Assembly (NCBI RefSeq): GCF_035830635.1
Contig: NZ_JAYMFI010000007.1
Span: forward strand, 124,001 to 188,000
From: Adlercreutzia shanghongiae
GTDB taxonomy: Bacteria; Actinomycetota; Coriobacteriia; Coriobacteriales; Eggerthellaceae
DNA length: 64,000 bases
Reading direction: 5' to 3'
Under the pieces are notes generated by a model that worked only from the letters and a program-made list of their open reading frames with translations, ran no database searches and had not been told where the DNA came from. Position numbers and translations under genes: made by a program. Positions 1 through 7,498 of the stretch are shown in pieces; the first letter of the stretch is position 1; every line of letters starts with the position of its first letter.

Positions 1-820
1 CATCCCCGAGGCTTTGCACGAGCGCGTGTTCGAGCCCCGCGTCACCTCCAAGCTCGACAGCGCCCATATGGACAAGTGGGGCATGCACGGGCGCGGCATG
101 GCGCTGTTCTCCATCTCCGTGAACGCCGAAGAGGCCAGCGTGCTGCAATCGGCCCCGAACCTCGGCACCTGCCTGTCGGTGACGACGGACGCCACAAGGC
201 TGGGGGAGAAGACCGACCAATCGACGTTTCCCCGATTCGAGCGGGAGTCGTCGGGCGCCTGGGCCATGCGCGGACCGAAGAACATCCTGCGCACCACCGC
301 GGAATTCGCCCTGGAACATCGAGGCGATTGCGAGGTGTTCACCGGGACGCCCGTCGAAGTGGCGGCCACGCTCTACGACAGGGGCGCCGCGTCGCTCTCG
401 CCGGCAGTGCGCGCCTTTGGGGGGCAGGGCCTCGACCTTTCCTTCGTGAAGCGGCTTGCCCTCGCCTCCGATCCTGCGGATCTGAGCGAGCGCTGCGAGG
501 CCATGGGGCTTCCCTTATCAGAGCGCTCGGCGCGACGCATCCTCGATGGGGCCATAGCGCCCTTGGAAAATCTCACCGATCGCATGGCCAACGAGTCGTT
601 TCCCGCTGCCCCTTCGCGCGAAAAGCCCGTCCCCGGCGCTCGAGGACGAGCGCGCGGCCTGAAGCTGGCCCCCGAGGACGCCGAGGCCCTTCGCCGCGGT
701 GTCGCCCGCCTGATGGAGCCCATCGTCGAGGGGTATTACCTGGAAGCAGCCGGGCAGGCCGACATCTCCGTCAACGCCGAGGCCATCCGCATCACCGTTC
801 CCATACGGAGGATGCCTTAG
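1..820 (+). CDS. GHKL (histidine-kinase-like) ATPase domain protein, 5' end outside window
   Basis: The reading frame is open from the left edge of the window, so the N-terminus is missing. The visible start resembles the end of a GHKL/HATPase_c fold: a VFEPRVTSK stretch (like the IFEPFFTTK box of sensor kinases) followed by GMHGRGMALFSI, which matches the G2 nucleotide-lid motif. The remaining ~230 residues have no membrane segment and no recognised domain; a basic, Arg/Pro-rich linker lies near the middle. It probably binds ATP. Whether it is a kinase or a partner-switching regulator cannot be told from this part. The next gene is a SpoVS homologue, which may hint at a shared regulatory role (inference). 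Confidence 0.6.
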   Translation, partial: IPEALHERVFEPRVTSKLDSAHMDKWGMHGRGMALFSISVNAEEASVLQSAPNLGTCLSVTTDATRLGEKTDQSTFPRFERESSGAWAMRGPKNILRTTAEFALEHRGDCEVFTGTPVEVAATLYDRGAASLSPAVRAFGGQGLDLSFVKRLALASDPADLSERCEAMGLPLSERSARRILDGAIAPLENLTDRMANESFPAAPSREKPVPGARGRARGLKLAPEDAEALRRGVARLMEPIVEGYYLEAAGQADISVNAEAIRITVPIRRMP

Positions 821-950
821 CTCCTCTGCGCTGTTGCACCCGCTCTGCCCAACGGGTAAAATGAGCGATCGACGTCGGAGCCCTCGGGCGTCCGGCATGA
901 AACGAACCACATTCAGAGAAGAACCGCACCACAAACGACAAGGACGCGCT

Positions 951-1280
951 GTGCCTACCACCGAATCCAAACCCGCCATCGGGTGTCTCAAAGTATCTTC
1001 GAAATCTTCCCCCGCCTCTGTGGCCGGCGCCATTGCCGGCATGATCAAGGACGGCGCTTCGGTGGAGATACAGGCTGTGGGCGCGGGAGCTGTCAACCAG
1101 GCAGTCAAGGCCGTTGCCATCTCGCGCGGATTCCTCTCGCCGGTGGGCATCGAAATCTGCTGCATCCCCTCCTTCGCCGACATCGTGATCGACGGCGAGT
1201 ACCGTACGGCCATCCGCTTTGCCGTGGAGCCCCGCCACAGCGCGGCTGTCGTAGCCCCCGAAGCGGTTGCGGCGCTTTAG
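951..1280 (+). CDS. spoVS: SpoVS-family protein
   Basis: This 109-residue protein matches the SpoVS family over almost all its length: LKVSSKSSPASVAGAIAGM, then EIQAVGAGAVNQAVKAVAI, ARGF-like SRGFLSP, and a C-terminal RTAIRFAVEPR. SpoVS proteins are small Alba-like proteins that affect late sporulation in Bacillus but also occur in non-spore-formers. I chose the GTG at 951 because AAGGA lies 6 bases upstream; this leaves a short N-terminal extension compared with the usual ~86 residues. miaB follows 12 bases after the stop, so the two are probably co-transcribed. The family call is firm, but its role in a non-sporulating actinobacterium is unknown. Confidence 0.9.
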   Translation: MPTTESKPAIGCLKVSSKSSPASVAGAIAGMIKDGASVEIQAVGAGAVNQAVKAVAISRGFLSPVGIEICCIPSFADIVIDGEYRTAIRFAVEPRHSAAVVAPEAVAAL

Positions 1281-1292
1281 GGGCGAAATCCG

Positions 1293-2651
1293 ATGAGCAG
1301 CGTCTTCGAAGGGACCACCTTCTGCATTCACACCTTCGGGTGCCAGATGAACAAGCACGACTCCGAGCGCGTGAGCGGCATGCTCGAGGGCCTCGGCTCG
1401 TTTCCGGTAGAGACCATCGAGGAAGCCGACCTGGTCGTGTTCATGACCTGCTGCGTGCGCGAGGCCGCCGACACGCGCCTCTACGGGCAGGTTGCCTCCA
1501 TGAAGAACATTCCCTTGCGCGAGGGCTCGCCGCTGGGCAAGCGCTACAGCGCCGTTGGCGGCTGCATCGGCCAGCGCGACGGCGAAAAGCTCCTTAAGGC
1601 TCTGCCGCACCTTGATGTGGTCTTCGGCACCCACAACCTCGGCTCGCTGCCGGGACTGCTCAGACGCGCCATCGAGCGCCACGACCGCGCGTCTGAGGTG
1701 CTTGAGGCGGGAGAAGCGTTCTCGTCCGATCTGCCCACGGCCCGCGAGCATGCCTGGGCCGCATGGCTTCCCATTACCGTAGGCTGCAACAACTTCTGCT
1801 CCTACTGCATCGTTCCCTACGTGCGCGGCCGCGAGAAGTCGCGCAAGCTGGAGGACATCGCCCAAGAGGCGCGCGGCTACGTCGAGGCGGGCGTGAAGGA
1901 GATCACCCTGCTCGGCCAAAACGTGAACTCCTACGGGCGCGACCTTTACGGCGAGCCCCGTTTCGTTGACGTGCTCGATGCGGTAGACGCGACGGGCATC
2001 GAGCGGCTTCGCTTCGCCACGAGCCACCCTAAGGACCTCACCGATGAGGTCATCGAGCGGTTCGGCACCCTTCGCTCGCTCATGCCGGCGCTCCATCTTC
2101 CCGTGCAATCGGGCTCCAACCGCATCCTTGAAGCCATGAACCGGCGCTACACCCGCGAGCGCTACCTGTCCCTTATCGAGAAGCTGCGCGCGGTGCGCCC
2201 CGACATCGCCTTGTCCACCGACATCATCGTAGGTTTTCCCGGTGAGACCGAAGCGGACTTCATGGAGACCTACCGCCTCGTTGAGGAAGTGGGCTACAGC
2301 CAGGTGTTCACGTTCATCTATTCCAAGCGCGAGGGCACGCCGGCCGCCGAGATGGAAGACGATACGCCCCGCGAGGTCATCCAGGACCGATTCGACCGCC
2401 TTGTCGATTTGGTGCAGCGCAAGGCCTTTGAGGCGAACCAAGCCGAGCTCGGCACCGTCGTCGATGTGCTCGTGGAGGGCACCTCGAAGCGCGATGGCGC
2501 CATCCTCGCCGGCAAGAGTCCCAAGAACCAAACGGTTCACGCTCCCATTCCCTCCGGCATCGATGCGGCGGCCCTTATCGGCTCGATGGTTCCAGTGCGC
2601 ATCGAAGAGGCGAGAACCTGGTACCTGTCGGGCACGGTCGTCGATGCTTGA
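1293..2651 (+). CDS. miaB: tRNA-2-methylthio-N6-dimethylallyladenosine synthase MiaB
   Basis: Radical SAM methylthiotransferase of 452 residues that adds a methylthio group to N6-isopentenyl-A37 of tRNAs. The N-terminal MTTase domain has its three cluster cysteines (FGCQMN near residue 17, MTCCVRE near 53, GGCIGQ near 91). The radical SAM CxxxCxxC motif is GCNNFCSYCIVPYVRGR near residues 163-177, and a TRAM-like domain closes the protein. Length is normal for the family. It overlaps miaA by 8 bases, so the two consecutive tRNA A37 modification enzymes are translationally coupled. The product of MiaA is the substrate of MiaB. Confidence 0.96.
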   Translation: MSSVFEGTTFCIHTFGCQMNKHDSERVSGMLEGLGSFPVETIEEADLVVFMTCCVREAADTRLYGQVASMKNIPLREGSPLGKRYSAVGGCIGQRDGEKLLKALPHLDVVFGTHNLGSLPGLLRRAIERHDRASEVLEAGEAFSSDLPTAREHAWAAWLPITVGCNNFCSYCIVPYVRGREKSRKLEDIAQEARGYVEAGVKEITLLGQNVNSYGRDLYGEPRFVDVLDAVDATGIERLRFATSHPKDLTDEVIERFGTLRSLMPALHLPVQSGSNRILEAMNRRYTRERYLSLIEKLRAVRPDIALSTDIIVGFPGETEADFMETYRLVEEVGYSQVFTFIYSKREGTPAAEMEDDTPREVIQDRFDRLVDLVQRKAFEANQAELGTVVDVLVEGTSKRDGAILAGKSPKNQTVHAPIPSGIDAAALIGSMVPVRIEEARTWYLSGTVVDA

Positions 2652-3570
2652 TATCTCCGCGCCGGTCATCGCCCTTGTAGGGCCGACGGCCTCGGGCAAG
2701 ACCGATGCCGCCCAAATCGTGGCCGAGCGGATCGGCGGCGAGGTGGTGAGCGCCGATTCTATGCAGATCTATCGTGGCATGGACATCGGCACCGGCAAGC
2801 TCCCGGTCTGCGAGCAGCGCGTGCCGCACCACGGATTCGACCTCGTCGACCCCGGCGAGCCCTATTCTGCGGCGCTCTTCCAAGCCTATGCGCGCGATGC
2901 GTTCGCCGACATCGACCGCCGGGGCAAGCGGGCGGTGCTCTGCGGCGGCACCGGGCTCTACGTGCAAGCGGCCCTCGACGATTTCTCGTTTCCCAAAGGG
3001 GACCAGGTGGCAAACCCCGTTCGCGAACGGTGGACGGCCTTCGCCAAGCAGCATGGGGCCCAAGCGCTCTGGGACGAGCTCGAAAAGCGCGACCCCCGCA
3101 GCGCTGCCGCGCTTCACCCCAACAACGTGCGCCGCGTCATTCGCGCCTTCGAAATGCTGGAGGAAGGGGAATCCTACGCGGATCAGAAGGAGCGCCTCTC
3201 CTCGGTGGCGCCCTTCGTTCCCGCTGTTCAATTCGGGCTCTCGGTTGACCCGGAAGTGCTCAACGCCCGCATTAACGCGCGAGTCGATGCCATGATCAAG
3301 GCAGGTTTGGTGGAGGAAGTGCGCGACCTTCTCTCCAGCGGCTTTCGCCAGGGCGTCACAGCACCTCAGGCCATCGGCTACAAGGAAATCGTCGAGGCCC
3401 TCGAGGGGCGCTGCACGCTGGATGAGGCCATCGAAGCCATCAAGCTCGCCACACGCCGCTATGGAAAGCGACAGCGCACGTGGTTCAGGCGCGACAAGCG
3501 CATCCGCTGGATTAACGCCAATGAAGGAGACGCGGAACAGGTAGCGAACGAGATTCTCGCGCAACTGTGA
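2644..3570 (+). CDS. miaA: tRNA dimethylallyltransferase MiaA
   Basis: A 308-residue IPP:tRNA transferase that prenylates A37 of tRNAs reading UNN codons, the step before MiaB. Visible signatures are the P-loop GPTASGKT near residue 12, DSMQIYRGMDIGTGK, GGTGLYVQAALDDF and, near the C-terminus, TRRYGKRQRTWFRRD. The ATG at 2644 lies inside the end of miaB, 8 bases before its stop is complete, and gives the normal N-terminus of the family. The same frame is open much further upstream but that part is antisense to nothing recognisable and only shadows miaB, so it was not included. Confidence 0.95.
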   Translation: MLDISAPVIALVGPTASGKTDAAQIVAERIGGEVVSADSMQIYRGMDIGTGKLPVCEQRVPHHGFDLVDPGEPYSAALFQAYARDAFADIDRRGKRAVLCGGTGLYVQAALDDFSFPKGDQVANPVRERWTAFAKQHGAQALWDELEKRDPRSAAALHPNNVRRVIRAFEMLEEGESYADQKERLSSVAPFVPAVQFGLSVDPEVLNARINARVDAMIKAGLVEEVRDLLSSGFRQGVTAPQAIGYKEIVEALEGRCTLDEAIEAIKLATRRYGKRQRTWFRRDKRIRWINANEGDAEQVANEILAQL

Positions 3571-3626
3571 TATCATAGCGAGCGTTTCGCGGCACCGCTG
3601 CGTGCCCCGTTTAAGGAGTGATGCTC

Positions 3627-3638
3627 ATGCGCCTGTAA
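3627..3638 (+). CDS. three-codon leader peptide Met-Arg-Leu upstream of hflX
   Basis: An AAGGAG ribosome-binding site at 3613-3618 stands 8 bases before ATG CGC CTG TAA, encoding Met-Arg-Leu. An in-frame upstream ATG at 3621 would give Met-Leu-Met-Arg-Leu but is only 2 bases from the site. A second, equally good AAGGAG lies before hflX itself. Met-Arg-Leu is the minimal stalling sequence known from the ErmD-type leader peptide, where macrolides arrest the ribosome. HflX rescues stalled ribosomes and is antibiotic-induced in several bacteria. The ORF and its ribosome-binding site are seen; the regulatory function is inference. Confidence 0.55.
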   Translation: MRL

Positions 3639-3687
3639 CGACTGATACTTTTTTCCTACTACCCCTTGAGGGGCTATCTGTCGTTAC
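3635..3687 (+). promoter_or_regulatory. leader hairpin between MRL leader ORF and hflX
   Basis: GTAACGAC at 3635-3642 is the exact reverse complement of GTCGTTAC at 3680-3687. After one T-T mismatch the helix continues 4 more pairs (3644-3647 with 3675-3678). Inside it sits a second small hairpin, CCCC/GGGG at 3662-3665 and 3670-3673 with a TTGA loop, and a T6 run at 3649-3654. The 5' arm begins at the last base of the leader Leu codon and contains its stop, so a ribosome paused there would prevent helix formation. The helix ends 5 bases before the hflX AAGGAG. This geometry suits an attenuator (inference). Confidence 0.55.
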
Positions 3688-3706
3688 CGCATAAGGAGCA
3701 TCTTCT

Positions 3707-5026
3707 ATGACTGAATACGAATCCGTAATCCAAAAAGGTCCGGCCACCATGGCCGAAGAGCGTCGCGAGCGCGCCGTCCTTGTCGGGGTCGACCGTCCAG
3801 GACTCGCCTGGCCCCTGGAATCGTCCCTTGCCGAGCTCGCGCGCCTGGCCGATACCGCCGGGGCCGATGCAGTGGCCACCACAACGCAGCGTCTCGAATC
3901 GCCGAACCCCCGCACCTTCGTCGGCTCGGGCAAGGCCGAGGAGATCGCCGAGTTGGCGCGGGCAACCGAAGCGGATCTAGTGATCTTCGACGATGAGCTT
4001 ACGCCCTCGCAGCAGGCGAATCTCGAGAAGATCATGGACAAGTCCGTGAAGGTCATCGACCGAACGGCGCTCATTCTTGACATCTTCGCGCTGCATGCCA
4101 CCTCGAAGGAGGGACGCCTGCAGGTGCGTCTCGCCCAAAACCAGTACCTCTACCCGCGTCTGCGCGGCATGTGGGCCCACCTTGCCTCGAATCGAATGGG
4201 CGGCGGCGTGGGCTCGCGCTTCGGTGAGGGCGAAAGCCAGCTCGAGGTCGACCGCCGCATGGTGCGCAAGCGCATCACGAGCATTCGTCGCGAATTGGAG
4301 CATCTCTCCAGTGTTCGCTCGCTGCAGCGCGAGAGCCGTTACGGCAGCGGCATGTTCAAGGTGGCCCTCGCCGGCTACACCAATGCGGGAAAAAGCTCGC
4401 TGATCAACCGCCTGACGGGCTCAGAGGTTCTCAGCTACGACAAGCTCTTTGCAACCCTCGATTCCACGACACGTAAGTTCGAGCTGCCCGAAGGCCGCGA
4501 GGTCACCATCACCGATACCGTCGGCTTTATCCAGAAGCTGCCGACAACGCTCGTGGAGGCCTTCAAGTCCACCCTGGACGAGATCACGGGCGCAGACCTC
4601 ATCCTGCATGTGGTCGATGCCTCATCGCCGGAGTTCGAGCCTCAAATCGACGCCGTGCACGAAGTGCTCGACCAGATCGGCGCCCAGAAGATTCCGACGA
4701 TAACGGTGTTCAACAAGTGCGATCTGCTCGATGCCGACATGTTCGCCGGGCTCAATCGGCGCTTCCCTCACGCTCAGTTCGTCTCGGCGCGCACGGGAGC
4801 GGGCATAGACGTCCTCATCGGCGCCATCGCCCAAGCGGCGTCGGCGACAGACACGAAGCTCGATGTGTTGATACCCTACCAGCGCGGCGATCTGGTCTCG
4901 CTGGCCCACGAGCGCTGCCACATCGTCACCGAGAGCCACGAGGCAGAGGGGACGCGCATCCAGATGCTCGCTGCCCCAGCTTTCGCTAGCGCCTTCTCCG
5001 GCTACCTCGCCTCCGACGACGTGTAA
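3707..5026 (+). CDS. hflX: ribosome-associated GTPase HflX
   Basis: A 439-residue HflX-family GTPase that binds the 50S subunit and splits stalled or hibernating ribosomes. The N-terminal HflX domain carries PRTFVGSGKAEEIAEL and QVRLAQNQYLYPRL, plus the glycine-rich GGGVGSRFGEGESQLEVDRR. The G domain follows with G1 GYTNAGKSSLINRL near residue 222, G3 DTVGF and G4 NKCD. The start ATG has AAGGAG 8 bases upstream. Expression is probably controlled by the leader ORF and hairpin directly upstream. It converges on lexA with a shared bidirectional terminator. Confidence 0.96.
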   Translation: MTEYESVIQKGPATMAEERRERAVLVGVDRPGLAWPLESSLAELARLADTAGADAVATTTQRLESPNPRTFVGSGKAEEIAELARATEADLVIFDDELTPSQQANLEKIMDKSVKVIDRTALILDIFALHATSKEGRLQVRLAQNQYLYPRLRGMWAHLASNRMGGGVGSRFGEGESQLEVDRRMVRKRITSIRRELEHLSSVRSLQRESRYGSGMFKVALAGYTNAGKSSLINRLTGSEVLSYDKLFATLDSTTRKFELPEGREVTITDTVGFIQKLPTTLVEAFKSTLDEITGADLILHVVDASSPEFEPQIDAVHEVLDQIGAQKIPTITVFNKCDLLDADMFAGLNRRFPHAQFVSARTGAGIDVLIGAIAQAASATDTKLDVLIPYQRGDLVSLAHERCHIVTESHEAEGTRIQMLAAPAFASAFSGYLASDDV

Positions 5027-5042
5027 GCCAATGCCCCCGACA

Positions 5043-5084
5043 AAGCGACAACGGCCCCGATCTCAATCGGGGCCGTTGTCGCTT
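5043..5084. terminator. bidirectional terminator between hflX and lexA
   Basis: Perfect 19-bp inverted repeat: AAGCGACAACGGCCCCGAT at 5043-5061 pairs with 5066-5084 around a CTCA loop. It lies between the convergent hflX and lexA stops. The A/T ends of the arms (AAG...CTT) give short U tracts on either strand only; still, stem length and position make termination likely in both directions. Confidence 0.85.
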
Positions 5085-5103
5085 ACCGGGGAGCAAAACG
5101 GAG

Positions 5104-5742
5104 CTAGAGGCGCCGGAACACGGCAACCACTTTGCCCGCTATAGCGCAGTTGGTGGTGATGATGGGCTCCATGGTGGAGTTCTCGGGCTGAAGACGGATA
5201 TGGTCGGCCTCTCGATAGAAACGCTTCACCGTGGCTCCGTCGTCGATGATGGCCACCACGATATCGCCATTGTTGGCCACCGGCTGCTCTTTGACCACCA
5301 CGTAATCGCCGTCGTTGATGCCGGCTTCGATCATGGACTCGCCGCGCACCGAAAGCATGAAGGAGGGAGCATCGCCCACGATATCAGTGGGCAACGTAAT
5401 AGTGTCGGTAATGTTCTCCTCGGCGAGGATGGGGGAGCCCGCGGCCACATTGCCCACGAGCGGCACGTTGACGAGCTTGCTGTAGGCAGCCGCAAACGCC
5501 GTGGAGGGGGAGGGCACTTCTTCGATGGGGTAGGTGAGGGCAATGGAGCGGGACTTCAGGGGGTCGCGCTTGATAAAGCCCTTATCCTCCAGCGCCTTCA
5601 GATGCACATGGACCGTGGAGGGGGAGGAGAGGCCCAACGTCTGGCACACCTCGCGCACGGTAGGGCCATAGCCCTTCTCGCGAATGCACGCTTCAATGCA
5701 GTCGAGAACCGCCTGCTGTCGCTTGGTCACTTTCTGGGTCAT
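5104..5742 (-). CDS. lexA: SOS repressor LexA
   Basis: 212-residue LexA: a winged-helix DNA-binding domain (recognition region TVREVCQTLGLSSPSTVHVH, residues 28-47) and an S24 self-cleaving domain. The cleavage bond is Ala101-Gly102 within VGNVAAGSP, and the catalytic dyad is Ser136 (RGESMIE) and Lys173 (ATVKRF). I chose the ATG at 5742, which has AAAGGA 6 bases upstream; the alternative ATG at 5757 overlaps that ribosome-binding site. It represses SOS genes until RecA stimulates self-cleavage. Two LexA boxes lie in its own upstream region, shared with a divergent micropeptide gene. Confidence 0.97.
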   Translation of the reverse strand: MTQKVTKRQQAVLDCIEACIREKGYGPTVREVCQTLGLSSPSTVHVHLKALEDKGFIKRDPLKSRSIALTYPIEEVPSPSTAFAAAYSKLVNVPLVGNVAAGSPILAEENITDTITLPTDIVGDAPSFMLSVRGESMIEAGINDGDYVVVKEQPVANNGDIVVAIIDDGATVKRFYREADHIRLQPENSTMEPIITTNCAIAGKVVAVFRRL

Positions 5743-5786
5743 AGAGCGTCCTTTCAAATAAAGCGTACATTTGTTTCTAAAATCTC

Positions 5787-5840
5787 TTGACGTGAACCTT
5801 TGTTCGCTCTATTATAACTGCGAACAAAGGTTCTACGCAA
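5787..5840. promoter_or_regulatory. divergent overlapping promoters with two LexA boxes
   Basis: Two perfect GAAC-N4-GTTC operators: GAACCTTTGTTC at 5794-5805 and GAACAAAGGTTC at 5822-5833. Rightward, TTGACG (5787-5792) and TATTAT (5810-5815) are 17 bases apart, so box 1 fills the spacer and box 2 covers the likely transcription start. Leftward, TTGCGT (5840-5835) and TATAAT (5816-5811) are 18 apart with box 2 in the spacer. One pair of boxes would therefore repress both lexA and the rightward micropeptide gene. The operator match is the GAAC/GTTC type known from Gram-positive LexA. Confidence 0.85.
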
Positions 5841-5857
5841 GAGGTCAGGAGTAAAAA

Positions 5858-5929
5858 ATGGCACGCTATGAATTTCCCATCGCCTTCGCTCTCAGCACCA
5901 TTGCCTCGTTTCTCATCTTCTTCGCCTAA
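5858..5929 (+). CDS. 23-residue hydrophobic SOS micropeptide
   Basis: A 23-codon ORF with an excellent ribosome-binding site (AGGAG, 6-base spacing to ATG). The peptide starts MARYEF and continues as one hydrophobic helix rich in Phe, Ala, Ile, Leu and Ser to its end (...STIASFLIFFA), so a single membrane span is expected. Its promoter is overlaid by two LexA boxes, so it should be induced by DNA damage. Small LexA-controlled membrane peptides that block division are known (SidA of Caulobacter, YneA of Bacillus). No sequence similarity to them is claimed; the analogy rests on size, hydrophobicity and regulation. Confidence 0.6.
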   Translation: MARYEFPIAFALSTIASFLIFFA

Positions 5930-5984
5930 GTCGCGCCTCATCCGATGTCGCGAAGGTAGCAATGTTTTGAAGAGGGGAGAGGTT

Positions 5985-6013
5985 TTGACTAGGTAGGGTA
6001 TCATAGGTAATCA
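5985..6013 (+). promoter_or_regulatory. candidate nrdR promoter
   Basis: TTGACT at 5985-5990 and TAATCA at 6008-6013 are separated by 17 bases, about 27 bases before the nrdR ATG. The -35 is close to consensus and the -10 is weak. Transcription might instead come from the LexA-controlled promoter upstream, since no terminator is evident between the micropeptide and nrdR. Confidence 0.4.
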
Positions 6014-6039
6014 ACTCACCAATCAGAGAAGGAGAACCC

Positions 6040-6486
6040 ATGCGCTGTCCTTCATGCGGCTACCTTGAATCGAAAGTCGTCGACTCGCGCTCGGCCGACG
6101 AAGGCGCCTCCATCAGGCGTCGTCGCGAATGCCTGGAATGCGGCATGCGTTTCACCACCTACGAGCGCATCGCCGAAAACCCCATTCTCGTCACGAAAGC
6201 CGACGGCTCATCGGAGGTCTTCGATCGACAGAAGCTTATGCGCGGTCTGCTCATCGCCTGCGCGAAACGCCCCATCACTCCGGAGAAGATCGACAACCTC
6301 ATCTCGAGTATTGAATCCGAACTTCGCTCCGGCCAGCGCAACGAGATTCGCTCGCGCGATCTCGGCGACATGGTGCTTGCGCGCCTTGCCGGCCTCGACG
6401 ACGTAGCCTACATCCGCTTTGCCAGCGTCTACAAGGACTTCCAGAACGTCGAGGAGTTCTCCGAGGCCTTGAAGGACTTGGGGTAA
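6040..6486 (+). CDS. nrdR: transcriptional repressor NrdR
   Basis: 148-residue NrdR, the ATP/dATP-sensing repressor of ribonucleotide reductase genes. The N-terminal zinc ribbon is complete (CPSC at residues 3-6, CLEC at 31-34), with the family signature SADEGASIRRRRECLECGMR. The ATP-cone domain follows (VTKADGSSEVFDRQKLMRGL). GGAGAA precedes the ATG. It sits 5 bases before dut, forming a small nucleotide-pool operon next to lexA. Confidence 0.97.
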   Translation: MRCPSCGYLESKVVDSRSADEGASIRRRRECLECGMRFTTYERIAENPILVTKADGSSEVFDRQKLMRGLLIACAKRPITPEKIDNLISSIESELRSGQRNEIRSRDLGDMVLARLAGLDDVAYIRFASVYKDFQNVEEFSEALKDLG

Positions 6487-6491
6487 GAATC

Positions 6492-6926
6492 ATGGATGTG
6501 ATGATACAGCGGCTCGACGAAGCGCTTCCGGCGCCTTCCTATGCCCATCCAGGCGATGCCGGCCTCGATTTACGCGCCGCCGAAGATGGGGAACTGAAGC
6601 CCTTTGAGCGTGCTTTGGTGCCCTGCGGCTTCGCCATGGCCATTCCCGACGGTTTTGCCGGCCTCGTCATCCCGCGAAGCGGCTTGGCCGCCAAGCACGG
6701 CATCTCCATCGTGAATGCACCGGGACTGGTAGACAGCGGCTATCGCGGAGAGATCAAGGTCGCCCTCGTCAATCTCGACCCCCATGAATCATTCTCCTTC
6801 AAAAAGGGGGAACGCATCGCGCAGATGATGATTGTAGCTACCCCCTCTATCACTTTACATAACATTTCAGCACTGCCAAACAGCGATCGAGGCGCCCAAG
6901 GCTTCGGCAGCAGCGGCGTTTCTTAG
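6492..6926 (+). CDS. dut: dUTP diphosphatase (dUTPase)
   Basis: 144-residue trimeric dUTPase, hydrolysing dUTP to dUMP and keeping uracil out of DNA. All five motifs are visible in order: DAGLDLRA (I), PRSGLAAKHGI (II), NAPGLVDSGYRGEI (III), GERIAQMMI (IV) and the C-terminal RGAQGFGSSG (V) that closes over the active site. It follows nrdR by 5 bases, and both concern dNTP balance. Confidence 0.96.
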   Translation: MDVMIQRLDEALPAPSYAHPGDAGLDLRAAEDGELKPFERALVPCGFAMAIPDGFAGLVIPRSGLAAKHGISIVNAPGLVDSGYRGEIKVALVNLDPHESFSFKKGERIAQMMIVATPSITLHNISALPNSDRGAQGFGSSGVS

Positions 6927-6939
6927 AATCGAGCCAACT

Positions 6940-7434
6940 ATGAGCGAGCACAACGAGCAAAACACCGAAGCCCCTCAGCAGCCGGAGGCGCCACAAGAGC
7001 CCTCGAATGCGCTGCAGAACACTGACCCTAACGGGCAGTTGGTCCAAGACCAGCAGCGAGCGCTCATCGAGGCCGATTTGAAATCTGCCCGCACGCTTTC
7101 CACTGTAGCCACCATCGCAGGGCCTGTCTCGTTTATTTTGGGAGGCATGGCACTCAGCACCGTCGCGCTCGTGTGCGGCATTATCTCGTTCTTGAAAGTA
7201 AGAAGGCTACTGCCCGTCATAAACGACTCCCAGCGCAACTTTGCCATGGCACTGCGCCAAACGGCCATTCTAGGTATCGTCGTAGGCGCGGCAGCGCTCA
7301 TCATCAACGCCATTGGCGTCGCGCTCATGATGCCCGTTCTCCTGGAGGCTATGCAGACCGGAGACTTCAGCGCCATCCTCGGCGAGGGAGCGACCGTCTC
7401 CCAGCCCTCAAACGGCGGCAATGCATGGGGCTAA
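6940..7434 (+). CDS. small membrane protein, DUF4190-like
   Basis: 164 residues, not assigned to a known function. The first ~45 residues are polar and Gln/Pro/Glu-rich (likely cytoplasmic and disordered). Two hydrophobic hairpins follow (about 65-90 and 105-130), the first with the pattern AGPVSFILGGMALSTVALVC. The C-terminus is short and Gly/Asn/Ser-rich. This resembles small DUF4190-type membrane proteins. It starts 13 bases after dut and could be read from the same transcript. Confidence 0.6.
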   Translation: MSEHNEQNTEAPQQPEAPQEPSNALQNTDPNGQLVQDQQRALIEADLKSARTLSTVATIAGPVSFILGGMALSTVALVCGIISFLKVRRLLPVINDSQRNFAMALRQTAILGIVVGAAALIINAIGVALMMPVLLEAMQTGDFSAILGEGATVSQPSNGGNAWG

Positions 7435-7498
7435 AGCAAACCCAATACGCTACAATAGGCGCATCTTTTTAGATACCGTAATAAGAAAGGCTGATAAT

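Noticed and set aside
792..2699. Very long leftward open frame opposite miaB
   Set aside because: Low-complexity His/Gly/Arg/Ala composition typical of antisense frames in high-GC DNA; the opposite strand carries miaB with all motifs. The same holds for the long frames opposite paaK-iorB (10032-12017), flavoprotein D (55338-56966) and flavoprotein E (59259-61433).
3649..3654. Intrinsic terminator in the hflX leader based on the T6 run
   Set aside because: No stable hairpin ends directly before the T run; it lies inside the loop of the larger helix. An attenuator acting on translation fits better.
7421..7498. Longer start for the lipoprotein
   Set aside because: It would overlap the previous gene and place 26 polar residues before the signal peptide; the ATG at 7499 has a good ribosome-binding site.
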